The notes below the pieces were generated by a model. That model saw only the letters and a list, made by a program, of their open reading frames with translations, ran no database searches and had not been told where the DNA came from. Shown one piece after another: positions 17,301 through 25,439 of a stretch of 50,650 bases of DNA; position 1 is the stretch's first letter; each line of letters opens with the position of its first letter. The DNA comes from Planctomycetota bacterium (GTDB lineage Bacteria > Planctomycetota > Planctomycetia > Pirellulales > PLA5). The stretch lies in the NCBI GenBank assembly GCA_029259895.1, contig JAJDEG010000089.1, positions 1 to 50,650 on the forward strand. Direction: 5' to 3'. Position numbers and translations under genes: made by a program.

Positions 17301-17963
17301 TCGGGATTGACCGAGAACGGCCGACCTTATTCACCGTTCACGTACAACCTCGAAAACGACGTCCCCTGGCGAACGCTCACCGGCCGCCAGCATTTCTACC
17401 TCGACCATCCCGTCTACATCGACTTCGGCGAGCACCTGCCCACGTTCAAGCCCAAGCCGCTGCCAACGCAGTACGCCGATCTCAAGTTCACCGAGGAAGT
17501 CAGCAATACGCTGGTGCTCAACTACCTCACGCCGCACGGCAAGTGGCACATCCACTCCACCTACGGCGACAACCAGCGGATGTGCACGCTCTCCCGCGGC
17601 GTCGAACCGCTGTGGTTAAGCGAGCAGGACGCCGAACGTCTCGGCGTCGACGACAACGAATGGGTCGAGGTCTTCAACGATCACGGCGTCGTCGTCACGC
17701 GAGCCGTGGTCAGCCGCCGCATTCCGCCGGGCATCTGCTTCCAGTACCACTCGCCGGAGCGAACCTACAGCGTCCCGCGTTCGCCGCTGCGGGGAAAACG
17801 TCGCGCCGGCGGACACAACAGCCTGATCCGCACGCGGCTCAAGCCGAACTTCATGATCGGCGGCTACGGCCAGTTCACGTTCCACTTCAACTACTGGGGA
17901 CCGATCGGCTGCAACCGCGACACCCACATCCTCGTCCGCAAATGTCCCGAAGTTCAGTTCTAG
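14319..17963 (+). CDS. narG: Respiratory nitrate reductase alpha subunit
   Basis: This is the catalytic molybdenum subunit, 1,214 residues, near the usual length of NarG. The N terminus binds the FS0 cluster through His39, Cys43, Cys47 and Cys82 (HGVNCTGGC ... GCQRG). The molybdenum ligand Asp212 is in [19 protein letters not shown]. There is no twin-arginine leader, so the enzyme reduces nitrate on the cytoplasmic side. An adjacent ATG three bases earlier (14316) is an equally good start, both overlapping the stop of the cytochrome gene. A nitrite oxidoreductase of NarG type is the only alternative; narI, narJ and NarK genes next to it favour reduction. Confidence 0.97.
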   Translation: MSVLDAIAWIKDECDPRLRSWEEFYRNRWQYDKIVRSTHGVNCTGGCTWQIYVKDGIVTWEMQGLDYPLLESGIPPYEPRGCQRGISYSWYLYSPLRVKYPYIRGALLDLWRRARADHDDPVDAWKSLVEDETSRKRWQRARGKGGLRRTDWDTALEIISASLVHTIKTKGPDRIAGFSPIPAMSMISYAAGARLMQLLGGISLSFYDWYCDLPTASPETWGEQTDVAESADWYNAKLLAVMGANLNMTRTPDVHFACEARHNGTKMWVFSPDFSQVSKYADEWVAVNAGQDGAWWMAVNHVLLTEFHHEKQTESFLAYTKKFTDAPYLVELVEQNGKLRPGQMLRADRLKPYAGEEHGQWKFLMWDEAANRPKMPLGSVGHRWGEAKGKWNLLLKDGVDGSDIDPRLTFLVDSDSVEQVDLDDFAGGTSHVRGVPAKRITTADGSIVKVATVYDLLMAQYGVNRGLAGDYPTSYDDADKPYTPAWSELYTGISRNVLIRFAREWGRTAELTGGKCTIIIGAGINHWYHANLMYRAGIHALMFCGCVGKNGGGLAHYVGQEKLAPMESWSSIALAKDWYPPSRLQNTPSWHYVHSDQWRYEKDFTDYHTVPQNGGAETTAKGHTMDMQVRAVRMGWLPFYPQFPENPLETAREARAAGALTDDDVAKHVAKRLTSKELKFSVEDPDAADNWPRVWFIWRGNALMSSAKGHEYFLKHYLGTHTNLVAEDLAENSVKDVAWHAKAPEGKLDLVVDLNFRMDTSALYSDIILPAATWYEKADLNSTDMHSFIHPLAPAVPPCWESKSDWQIFQAVAKRFSKIAEKHFPEPVEDIVAAPLAHDSPAEVAQADMKQWINGETEAIPGKTMPAFKIVRRDYKNVYNQFISFGPAVPKNGLGAHGTSYRVDDVYEETLRTKRTETWGGKSYPSLARDEDACNIVLAFATVTNGELAYRSYQNMEVKTGVPLAHLAEKNRGVRVDFADLQSRPQRLINSPMWSGLTENGRPYSPFTYNLENDVPWRTLTGRQHFYLDHPVYIDFGEHLPTFKPKPLPTQYADLKFTEEVSNTLVLNYLTPHGKWHIHSTYGDNQRMCTLSRGVEPLWLSEQDAERLGVDDNEWVEVFNDHGVVVTRAVVSRRIPPGICFQYHSPERTYSVPRSPLRGKRRAGGHNSLIRTRLKPNFMIGGYGQFTFHFNYWGPIGCNRDTHILVRKCPEVQF

Positions 17964-18017
17964 AAAACGAATCGAAACACGGAGAGTTGGAATTGCTATC
18001 GGCCAAAAATGGAAACG

Positions 18018-18056
18018 CTCCCGACTCCTGTCTCCTGAATACCAAGTAGTCGGGAG
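18018..18056. promoter_or_regulatory. Inverted repeat between narG and narH
   Basis: CTCCCGACT (18018-18026) and AGTCGGGAG (18048-18056) are perfectly complementary over 9 bp with a 21-nt loop; the loop and the following GGAGACGGGAG can form a competing stem with CTCCTGTCTCC. There is no T run. It lies in the 170-bp narG-narH gap, where it could attenuate transcription or protect mRNA ends. Confidence 0.45.
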
Positions 18057-18135
18057 ACGGGAGGGAAGCCGAATCGAGTTGTGGCCAACCGCTGTTCCAA
18101 ACCTTGACTGAAGATCGCCAAAAGGAATGCTCGTC

Positions 18136-19626
18136 ATGAACGTCCGCTCTCAAATCGCGATGGTGTTTCACCTCGACAAGTGCATCGGGTGCCACACGTG
18201 CAGCATCGCCTGCAAGAACGTGTGGACCGACCGCAAGGGCACCGAGTACATGTGGTGGAACAACGTCGAGACCAAGCCGGGCACGGGCTATCCGACCAAG
18301 TGGGAGGACCAAGATAAGTACAAAGGCGGCTGGGAGAAAAAGAACGGGCATCTCGAGATCATCTCAACCGGCAAGGCGAAGGTGATCCCCAACATCTTCC
18401 ATAACCCGCACATGCCCAGCATGGATGACTACTACGAGCCGTGGACCTACGACTACCAACACTTGTTCAACGCTCCCGAAGGCGACGATCAGCCGACCGC
18501 CCGCCCCGTTTCGATGATCACCGGCGAAGAGCTTGCCATCGAATCCGGCCCCAACTGGGACGACGATCTCAGCGGATCGAAGCTGTACGCCGAGAACGAC
18601 CCCAATCTCGCCGGGCTATCCGAACAACAACGGCTACAACTGAGCAGCGTCGAACAGTTGGTGTTCTTTTATCTGCCGCGAATTTGCAACCACTGCCTCA
18701 ATCCGTGTTGCGTCGCGGCATGCCCGTCCGGCGCGCTCTACAAACGTGGCGAAGACGGCATCGTGCTGATCGACCAGCAGCGTTGCCGGGCGTGGCGAGC
18801 GTGCGTCTCAGCATGCCCTTACAAAAAGACGTACTACAACTGGTACACCGGCAAGTCCGAGAAGTGCATCTTGTGCTTCCCGCGGCTCGAGACGGGCCAA
18901 GCCCCGGCTTGCTTCCATTCCTGCGTCGGCCGCATCCGCTATCTCGGCGTCGTCCTCTACGACGCCGACAGGATGGAGGAAGTCGCCAATCTGCCCAACG
19001 ACGAACTGATCGAAGGCCAGCGGTCGATGATCCTCGACCCCAACGATCCGGAAGTCATCCGCGCGGCCCGCGCCAACGGCGTGCCCGACGGCGTGATCGA
19101 ATCGGCCCAATTGTCGCCGGTCTATCAGATGGTCAAGGTCTGGAAGATCGCTCTGCCGCCGCACATCGAATATCGCACGCTACCGATGCTGTTCTACGTG
19201 CCGCCGCTTGCGCCGGTCCAGTCCAACAAGTCAGACGACGTCATCGACCACGTCAGCGAAAACCTGTTTCACGATATCGACGACGCCCGCGTCCCGATGA
19301 AATACTTCGCCAACCTGTTCGGCGCCGGCAACGAAGGCCCGGTCCGCTACGCCCTGGCCAAGCAGAAAGCCGTCCGCTGGCACCGCCGCGCCATAACCGT
19401 CGGCGATGTCGATCGAGAGGCCGCCGACCGCATTCTGCGCGAGGCCGATTGCACGATTGAGGAAGCCGAGGCGATCTACCAACTCACGTCGCTTTGCACT
19501 TTCGAGGATCGCTTCGTGATCCCGCCGATGTACCGCGAACAAGCCGTCGAAATGCTCAAGGATCCGCACGAACATCGTCAGAGCGTCGGCTTTGGCTTCT
19601 CGTCCGGGCCGAAACGGGGGCTGTGA
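18136..19626 (+). CDS. narH: Respiratory nitrate reductase beta subunit (iron-sulfur)
   Basis: The 496-residue protein is the electron-transfer subunit of NarGHI with four clusters. The first Cys set is Cys16, 19, 22 and 26 (CIGCHTCSIAC). Others are in CNHCLNPCCVAACP, CRAWRACVSACPYKK (Trp in place of one Cys, the mark of the 3Fe-4S cluster) and CILCFPRLETGQAPACFHSC. The start at 18136 follows AAGGA at proper distance; an ATG nine bases upstream is possible. The stop overlaps the narJ start. Confidence 0.97.
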   Translation: MNVRSQIAMVFHLDKCIGCHTCSIACKNVWTDRKGTEYMWWNNVETKPGTGYPTKWEDQDKYKGGWEKKNGHLEIISTGKAKVIPNIFHNPHMPSMDDYYEPWTYDYQHLFNAPEGDDQPTARPVSMITGEELAIESGPNWDDDLSGSKLYAENDPNLAGLSEQQRLQLSSVEQLVFFYLPRICNHCLNPCCVAACPSGALYKRGEDGIVLIDQQRCRAWRACVSACPYKKTYYNWYTGKSEKCILCFPRLETGQAPACFHSCVGRIRYLGVVLYDADRMEEVANLPNDELIEGQRSMILDPNDPEVIRAARANGVPDGVIESAQLSPVYQMVKVWKIALPPHIEYRTLPMLFYVPPLAPVQSNKSDDVIDHVSENLFHDIDDARVPMKYFANLFGAGNEGPVRYALAKQKAVRWHRRAITVGDVDREAADRILREADCTIEEAEAIYQLTSLCTFEDRFVIPPMYREQAVEMLKDPHEHRQSVGFGFSSGPKRGL

Positions 19627-20348
19627 TGCAGACGCCGCGACAAGAACGATTCGACACAATCGGGCGACTCTTCCGTTATCCCACGGAGCAGTACGCCGCC
19701 GATGCGGCCGCGCTTGCAGCGACGCTCGCCGCCCTCGGCAGCCGCGCCGCCGAACCGCTGTCAAGATTCGCGTCGTTCGCCCAAAGCGTAACGCTTCACG
19801 AACTAGAGGAAACGTTCACGCGCACATTCGATCTTAGCCCCGCCTGCGCTGCCGAGATCGGCTGGCATCTCTTCGGCGAAGAGTACCTTCGCGGGCTGTT
19901 TATGGTCCGCATCCGCAACGAGATGCGCGAACGCGGACTGGAGGAGACGGGCGAGCTACCCGACCACGTCGTACACCTGCTCGCCGTAATCGCTGCAATG
20001 GAGAACGACTCCGCTCGCGAATTGGCGCGTGCGTGCATGTGTCCGGCGGTCGGCAAGATGCAACGATCGCTCGAAGGAGGCGACCCGCCGTTTCGTCCGC
20101 TCGTCGATGCGCTGGCCGAGTTGCTACTCGAAGAGTTCGACCTACCGCGCGAGGCCCTCGAAGCCGAGGAAGGCGACACCGCCGAATTCATTCATTCCGA
20201 CCCGCTGCACGGTCCGGCCTGCGGCGCAAGTGGCTGCAGTTCCGGCGGCTGCAACGGCGACGAAACACCGGAAACATTTTCGTTGGACTTGTCGCGCGAT
20301 CGGCCCACAACCGCGCCGACTGCCGCCGCGAAGGAGACGATGCCATGA
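19626..20348 (+). CDS. narJ: Nitrate reductase assembly chaperone, with Cys-rich tail
   Basis: The 240-residue protein belongs to the NarJ/TorD chaperone family, which holds apo-NarGH until the molybdenum cofactor and clusters are in place. It has the helical core with IGRLFRYPTEQYAADAA and LEETFTRTFDLSPACAAEIG, followed by HLFGEEYLRGLFMVR. Unusual is the C-terminal extension GPACGASGCSSGGCNGDE with Cys199, Cys204 and Cys209, spaced by four. The gene overlaps narH by one base and narI by four, so it is translated with them. Confidence 0.92.
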   Translation: MQTPRQERFDTIGRLFRYPTEQYAADAAALAATLAALGSRAAEPLSRFASFAQSVTLHELEETFTRTFDLSPACAAEIGWHLFGEEYLRGLFMVRIRNEMRERGLEETGELPDHVVHLLAVIAAMENDSARELARACMCPAVGKMQRSLEGGDPPFRPLVDALAELLLEEFDLPREALEAEEGDTAEFIHSDPLHGPACGASGCSSGGCNGDETPETFSLDLSRDRPTTAPTAAAKETMP

Positions 20349-21028
20349 CGGGCCACTATCTCGATCAATTGATGTTCGTCGCCTTGCCATACGTGGCGCT
20401 GACCACGTTCTTCCTGATGACGATCTACCGTTATCGGGCGCAGTCATTCTCCTATTCGAGCCTGTCGAGCCAGTTCCTCGAGAACAAACAGCATTTCTGG
20501 GTCGTCGTGCCGTTTCATTACGCCGTGCTGGTCATCACGGCGGGCCATCTCGTGGCGCTGTTCATTCCCCGCGGCATTCTCGCCTGGAACAGCCATCCGC
20601 TTCGGCTATACATCCTCGAAGTCTCCGCGCTAGCCTGCGGCCTGCTTACCCTCATTGGGCTGATCGGTATCGTCTGGCGGCGGTTCACCACGTCGAAGGT
20701 CCGCCAGGTCACCAGCCCGACCGACTGGATCATCTACGGCATCCTGCTGCTGCAAGTCGCCAGCGGCGTCGGCATCGCCCTGCTGCATCCGTGGGGTTCG
20801 TCGTGGTTCGCCACGAATCTCTCGCCATACCTGTGGTCGATCTTCACGCTCGATCCAAACATCAGCTACGTCGCGCCGCTGCCGCTGCTGGTGAAGTTCC
20901 ACATCGTGTTTGCCTTCATCACCGTCGGATTTTTCCCGTTCACGCGGCTCGTGCATATCCTCGTCATCCCCAATCCGTACCTGTGGCGAAAGCCGCAAGT
21001 CGTGCGCTGGTATCGCCCGCGAAAGTAA
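20345..21028 (+). CDS. narI: Respiratory nitrate reductase gamma subunit (cytochrome b)
   Basis: This is the membrane dihaem cytochrome b of 227 residues with five membrane helices. It oxidises quinol and passes electrons to NarH. All four haem ligands are present with the spacing of the E. coli protein: His58 and His68 (FHYAVLVITAGH) and His186 and His204 (FHIVFAFITVGFFPFTRLVH). The start overlaps the narJ stop (ATGA). Confidence 0.96.
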   Translation: MTGHYLDQLMFVALPYVALTTFFLMTIYRYRAQSFSYSSLSSQFLENKQHFWVVVPFHYAVLVITAGHLVALFIPRGILAWNSHPLRLYILEVSALACGLLTLIGLIGIVWRRFTTSKVRQVTSPTDWIIYGILLLQVASGVGIALLHPWGSSWFATNLSPYLWSIFTLDPNISYVAPLPLLVKFHIVFAFITVGFFPFTRLVHILVIPNPYLWRKPQVVRWYRPRK

Positions 21029-21097
21029 CCGCAACCGCGGCCGACGCCTAAGGCGTGCCATCCGCCTGCAAGAGCCGAGTTTCAGGACGTTGAAGTC

Positions 21098-22888
21098 ATG
21101 GAAGTTCGCAACAAAGCGACGAGCATCGACCTGTTCAGCCTGAAGACGCGGCAGATGCGCGCCTTCCACATGTCGTGGTTCGCCTTCTTCCTCTGCTTCT
21201 TCGCCTGGTTTGGCATCGCGCCGCTGATGGCCGTCGTTCGCGAGGAACTGAGCCTCACGAAGGAACAAATCGGCAACTCGATCATCGCCTCGGTGGCGAT
21301 TACGATCCTCGCGCGATTGGTCATCGGTTGGCTTTGCGACCGCATTGGCCCGAGACTGTGCTACACGTTTCTGCTCATGGTGGGTTCGCTCCCGGTGATG
21401 GCCATCGGGTTTGCGAATTCCTACGAGACGTTCCTGCTGTTTCGGCTGGGAATCGGCGTCATCGGTTCCGCTTTCGTCATCACGCAGTACCACACATCCG
21501 TGATGTTCGCCCCCAATTGCGTCGGCACGGCCAACGCCACGTCGGCCGGCTGGGGCAATCTCGGCGGCGGCGTGACGCAAATGATCATGCCGCTCGTGTT
21601 TGCTCTGTTCGTGTGGTTCGACTTCAGCAACGCCGCCGCCTGGCGCGCGGCAATGGTCGTCGCCGGCGGTGTCTGCTTTCTGATCGGCATCGCCTACTAC
21701 TTTTTTACCACCGACCTACCCGACGGGAATTTCAAGGAACTGCGAGAGTCCGGCGAGATCACGAAGACGGAAACCGGAAAAGGTTCCTTCTTACTCGCTG
21801 CCAAGGACTATCGCGTGTGGGCGTTATTCTTCGTCTACGCCGCGTGTTTCGGCATTGAGCTGACGATCAACAACATCGCCGCCATCTACTTCATGGACCA
21901 TTTCGGTCTGGAGTTGACGACCGCCGGGCTCGTGGCAGGCCTGTTCGGACTGATGAATATCTTCGCCCGCACGACCGGCGGCTTTATCAGCGACTTGTTC
22001 GTGCGCCAGGGCGGGCTAAAGGGCCGCGTCCGCTGGCTGTTTTGGGCGCTCTTCGCAGAAGGCATCGCGCTGCTGCTCTTCTCGCAAATGCGGGTGCTGT
22101 CGCTCGCCATTCCGGCGATGATCGTGTTCAGCCTGTTCGTGCAAATGTCGGAAGGTGCCACGTACTCCGTCGTGCCGTTTATCAATAAGAAAGCGTTGGG
22201 TTCGGTGGCCGGCATCGTCGGCGCCGGCGGCAACATGGGCGCCGTCGCCGCGGGATTTTTGTTCCGCATTGAAACCCTGAGCTATCCGCAGGCCCTGTTA
22301 ATTCTCGGGTTCTGCGTCCTCGGTCTATCGTTCTTTGCCTTGGCGGTCCGGTTCAGCCCCGTCGCCGAGCGAGACGCAGCGCTGGAATTCAACCGGGCGA
22401 TGGCCCAACGCCGCGCGGAGCGGAAAGACCGCGTGCCGCTGCCGGACCTCATTCCCGGCCTCCGCCACCTGCGACCGATGGATGCCCTACGCATCTACCT
22501 CGGCGTGGCCCTGACGATCAAAGGCGTGTACTTCATCGCCAATATGAACGAACTCGAAGCCACGCTCGGCGAGGGACTCGGTCTTGCGCAGACGATGATC
22601 GCGTGGTCGGTCGTGTTCGCGCACGTCATTGCCGGAGCGAGCTTGTTGCTGGGCTTTGCGACGAGAGTCGCGGCCGCGGCCAACGCGCTGATCCTCTTCG
22701 GCGCGATGATCGTGTCGGCCACCACCGCTCCGAGTCCCGGCAGCTTACTTAGCACGAACGTGGACTTCCAATTCACGGCCTTGGTCTTCTTCGCGCTGGT
22801 GTTGTTCGTCTGGCGCGGAGCGGGGCCACTGTCCTTCGACCATCTGCTCCGCATCGACGCCGAAAAGGAGCCGGAGTTGGAGCTGTAA
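21098..22888 (+). CDS. NarK-type nitrate/nitrite transporter fused to a DoxX-like domain
   Basis: The 596 residues form a 12-helix major facilitator of the nitrate-nitrite porter type (about 20-425), with the nitrate signature AGWGNLGGG and the RLVIGWLCDRIGPRLCY loop motif. This is joined by a basic linker (RRAERKDRVPLPDLIPG) to a four-helix unit (about 465-580: LRIYLGVALTIKGVYFIANM ... VVFAHVIAGASLLLGFATRV) that resembles DoxX-family membrane proteins. DoxX was named from a thiosulfate:quinone oxidoreductase subunit and now covers a broad family. The fusion is unusual; the open frame is continuous with no sign of a frameshift. The transporter probably exchanges nitrate and nitrite. Confidence 0.9.
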   Translation: MEVRNKATSIDLFSLKTRQMRAFHMSWFAFFLCFFAWFGIAPLMAVVREELSLTKEQIGNSIIASVAITILARLVIGWLCDRIGPRLCYTFLLMVGSLPVMAIGFANSYETFLLFRLGIGVIGSAFVITQYHTSVMFAPNCVGTANATSAGWGNLGGGVTQMIMPLVFALFVWFDFSNAAAWRAAMVVAGGVCFLIGIAYYFFTTDLPDGNFKELRESGEITKTETGKGSFLLAAKDYRVWALFFVYAACFGIELTINNIAAIYFMDHFGLELTTAGLVAGLFGLMNIFARTTGGFISDLFVRQGGLKGRVRWLFWALFAEGIALLLFSQMRVLSLAIPAMIVFSLFVQMSEGATYSVVPFINKKALGSVAGIVGAGGNMGAVAAGFLFRIETLSYPQALLILGFCVLGLSFFALAVRFSPVAERDAALEFNRAMAQRRAERKDRVPLPDLIPGLRHLRPMDALRIYLGVALTIKGVYFIANMNELEATLGEGLGLAQTMIAWSVVFAHVIAGASLLLGFATRVAAAANALILFGAMIVSATTAPSPGSLLSTNVDFQFTALVFFALVLFVWRGAGPLSFDHLLRIDAEKEPELEL

Positions 22889-22898
22889 AGGAGCCATC

Positions 22899-24560
22899 AT
22901 GGCACGCACGCCGAAACAGTGGGACGTCGAGAACGCATCGTTCTGGCAAACGACCGGCCGAGCGATCGCCGTGCGCAACCTGATCGTTTCGATTCCAAAT
23001 TTGCTGTGCGGATTCTCCGTCTGGATGTATTGGGGCATGGTCGCCAAGGTCATCCGCACGATGCACCAGGGCAACGCCGAGTTGTTCAACTTCACGTTCG
23101 GCAACGATGGCAAGCCCTATGACAATCCGGACGCCTATTCCGCGCTGTTGCTCACGCTGCCTGCCGCGGCCGGCTTGATGGGCGCCACGCTGCGGATTCC
23201 CAACTCGTTCATGGTCGCCATCTGCGGCGGGCGGAACGTCAAGTTCATGACCACCGTGCTGTTGATACTTCCGGCGGTGGGGGCGGGCATCGTGCTCCGC
23301 AATCCGCAGACGTCATTCTTGCCGCTGGTCGTACTGGCGGCCATGTCCGGCGTCGGCGGCGGCGCGTTCGCCTCGTCCATGTCGAACATCTCGTTCTTCT
23401 TCCCCAAGCGAATGCAAGGGCTCGCCCTCGGCCTGAACGCCGGGCTGGGCAACGCCGGCGTGAGCGTCATGCAATTCCTCATTCCGTTCGTCATCACGTT
23501 CGGCCTCTTCGGCAGCCTCGGCGGCGACCCGCAAAGTTTCAACGTCGCCGAATCGGCGGCCGGCGCAGGCGGAGCGGTCAAGGAACTGTGGATTCAAAAC
23601 GCCGCGCTCGTTTGGGTGCCGATCATGGCATTCCTCGCCGTCGCCGCGTGGTTCGTGATGAATAACCTGCCGCAGCACGACTGCGGTCCGGCGCCCGTCG
23701 CCATCGGCAAGTATCTCTGGCTGACCGTTCTCGGATTCGCCGGCGGTTCGGTGGGCGTGGTGATGTTGATCACCGACTGGGGCGGTTTCCCCGCCTTGCT
23801 CAAGACCTTCATCACGCTCGGCGTCACCGTCGCCGTCACGATGGCCCTCATGCGCTACCTCACGCCGCCGCCGATCAAGACCAGTCTCGACAAACAGTTC
23901 GTCATCTTCGGCAATAAGCACAACTGGGTGATGACGTGGCTGTACACGATGACGTTCGGTTCGTTTATCGGTTACTCCAACGCCTTCCCGATGTTGATCG
24001 ACATCGTATTCGGCAATATCGCCGTCGGCCCGGATGGCATGGCGCTGGCCAAGCCGATCGCCAATCCCAATGCCCCGATCACCTCCAATTACATCTGGAT
24101 GGGCGCCGGCGTCGGCGCGCTGATCCGGCCGCTCGGCGGCTGGTTGTCGGACAAGTGGGGCGGCGCGCGCGTCACGCAATGGGACACATGGGCGATGGTC
24201 GCCGCGACCATCGGTGCCGGCTACGTGACCTACCTAGCCCGGCACTCGCATACGCCGGAAGAATATTTCACGCCGTTTCTGCTGCTGTTCATCCTGCTCT
24301 TCGCCACCACCGGCATCGGCAACGGCTCGACGTTTCGCATGATCCCCATAATTTTCCCGAAAGAACAAGCCGGCCCCGTGCTCGGCTGGACGTCGGCCAT
24401 CGCGGCCTACGGCGCGTTCTTGATCCCGGCCATCCTCGCCACACAGATCAAGGGCGGCACGCCCGAGTACGCCCTGTATGGCTTCGCGGTGTACTACGCA
24501 AGTTGTCTGGTTGTGAACTGGTGGTTCTACGCCCGCAAAGGGGCAGAGATTCCCTGTTAA
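22899..24560 (+). CDS. narK: NarK-type nitrate/nitrite transporter
   Basis: The 553-residue membrane protein is the second transporter of the operon, ten bases after the first. It has the family signature GLNAGLGNAGVSVMQF with a preceding SSMSNISFFFPKRMQGLAL, the GGWLSDKWGGARVTQWD loop and GNGSTFRMIPIIFPKEQAGP in the second half. A loop with FNFTFGNDGKPYDNPDA between the first helices is longer than in short NarK forms. The two NarKs differ clearly, so they may work as a pair (nitrate-proton symport and nitrate/nitrite exchange), a known division in other bacteria. Confidence 0.95.
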   Translation: MARTPKQWDVENASFWQTTGRAIAVRNLIVSIPNLLCGFSVWMYWGMVAKVIRTMHQGNAELFNFTFGNDGKPYDNPDAYSALLLTLPAAAGLMGATLRIPNSFMVAICGGRNVKFMTTVLLILPAVGAGIVLRNPQTSFLPLVVLAAMSGVGGGAFASSMSNISFFFPKRMQGLALGLNAGLGNAGVSVMQFLIPFVITFGLFGSLGGDPQSFNVAESAAGAGGAVKELWIQNAALVWVPIMAFLAVAAWFVMNNLPQHDCGPAPVAIGKYLWLTVLGFAGGSVGVVMLITDWGGFPALLKTFITLGVTVAVTMALMRYLTPPPIKTSLDKQFVIFGNKHNWVMTWLYTMTFGSFIGYSNAFPMLIDIVFGNIAVGPDGMALAKPIANPNAPITSNYIWMGAGVGALIRPLGGWLSDKWGGARVTQWDTWAMVAATIGAGYVTYLARHSHTPEEYFTPFLLLFILLFATTGIGNGSTFRMIPIIFPKEQAGPVLGWTSAIAAYGAFLIPAILATQIKGGTPEYALYGFAVYYASCLVVNWWFYARKGAEIPC

Positions 24561-24588
24561 GCGCACGAGCTGCGCCGAGACTTTCGCC

Positions 24589-25257
24589 ATGCGTCAACCC
24601 TACGTAACCGTCGCGTTAATCGTCGGACTGCTGGCAGGCGGCGTGCTGCTTGCCGGCAGTGCGATGCGCCTGCGCTTGCCCGGCAACCAGCAGGGATACG
24701 CGCCGGAGCAGCCGATCGCGTTTTCGCATCGCCTACATGCCGACGAGTTGCAGATCCACTGTCAGTATTGCCATTCCGCCGCCGGCGAAAGCCGACACGC
24801 GGGATTTCCCGCCGCCGACGCCTGTATGCGGTGCCACAAGTTCGTCACCGCGTCATTCAACGTCATGCAAAAGGAAGTCCAGAAGGCCGACGCGGAAAAA
24901 CGGCAGCCGCTGCCCGTCGTTTCCGACCAACTGCGCAAACTTTACGACGCGATGGGCCTGAATGAGAAACTCGAACCGAGCGGCGACAGTCCTAGCCCCG
25001 CCGAATCGTTGAAGCCACTTCGCTGGGTACGCGTGCATAACCTGCCCGACTACGTCTACTTCGATCACCGCGCCCACGTCGCCGCGGGCGTAACGTGTCA
25101 GCATTGCCACGGCCCGGTCGAATCGATGCAAACCGTCGAGCAGTTTTCGACGCTGTCGATGGGCTGGTGCGTGAATTGCCACCGCGACGCAACGGCACAC
25201 GGAGTGCAGGGCAAGAGCGTCGATGCGTCACTGGATTGCGCCACTTGCCACTATTGA
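24589..25257 (+). CDS. actA: Alternative complex III subunit A, pentahaem cytochrome c
   Basis: The 222-residue protein has one N-terminal membrane helix (about 6-25) and five c-type haem motifs: CQYCH (58), CMRCH (79), CQHCH (170), CVNCH (194) and CATCH (217, at the very C terminus). The DYVYFDHRAHVAAGVTC segment is typical of ActA. It hands electrons from ActB onward within alternative complex III, a quinol:cytochrome c oxidoreductase unrelated to bc1. It is separated from actB by a long hairpin repeat. Confidence 0.93.
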   Translation: MRQPYVTVALIVGLLAGGVLLAGSAMRLRLPGNQQGYAPEQPIAFSHRLHADELQIHCQYCHSAAGESRHAGFPAADACMRCHKFVTASFNVMQKEVQKADAEKRQPLPVVSDQLRKLYDAMGLNEKLEPSGDSPSPAESLKPLRWVRVHNLPDYVYFDHRAHVAAGVTCQHCHGPVESMQTVEQFSTLSMGWCVNCHRDATAHGVQGKSVDASLDCATCHY

Positions 25258-25313
25258 CTTTTTGAAGAGCGCGATTGTCTCAAACTAGATTCCAGAATTC
25301 ATCGCGACATTCG

Positions 25314-25396
25314 CGTAGGGTGGGTCGAACGAAGTGAGGCCCACCGGTTTGTGTTCCGCTGTGCGGTGGGCCTCACTGCGTTCGACCCACCCTACG
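25314..25396. repeat. Long hairpin repeat, copy 1 (between actA and actB)
   Basis: The arms 25314-25346 and 25364-25396 are 33 bp each, complementary with a single mismatch, around a 17-nt loop. The arms begin CGTAGGGTGGGTCGAACG. Related copies are at 43401-43492 and 49315-49386. The element could be a miniature mobile repeat and, being transcribed, would form a very stable RNA hairpin inside the operon. Confidence 0.85.
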
Positions 25397-25439
25397 AAAC
25401 ATACAGCGATTGAAAATGGACGTTTCCGGAAAAACGACG

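Noticed and set aside
14319-17963. NarG read as nitrite oxidoreductase
   Set aside because: narJ, narI with all four haem His, and two NarK genes in the same operon favour nitrate reduction; no nitrite-oxidiser features were seen.
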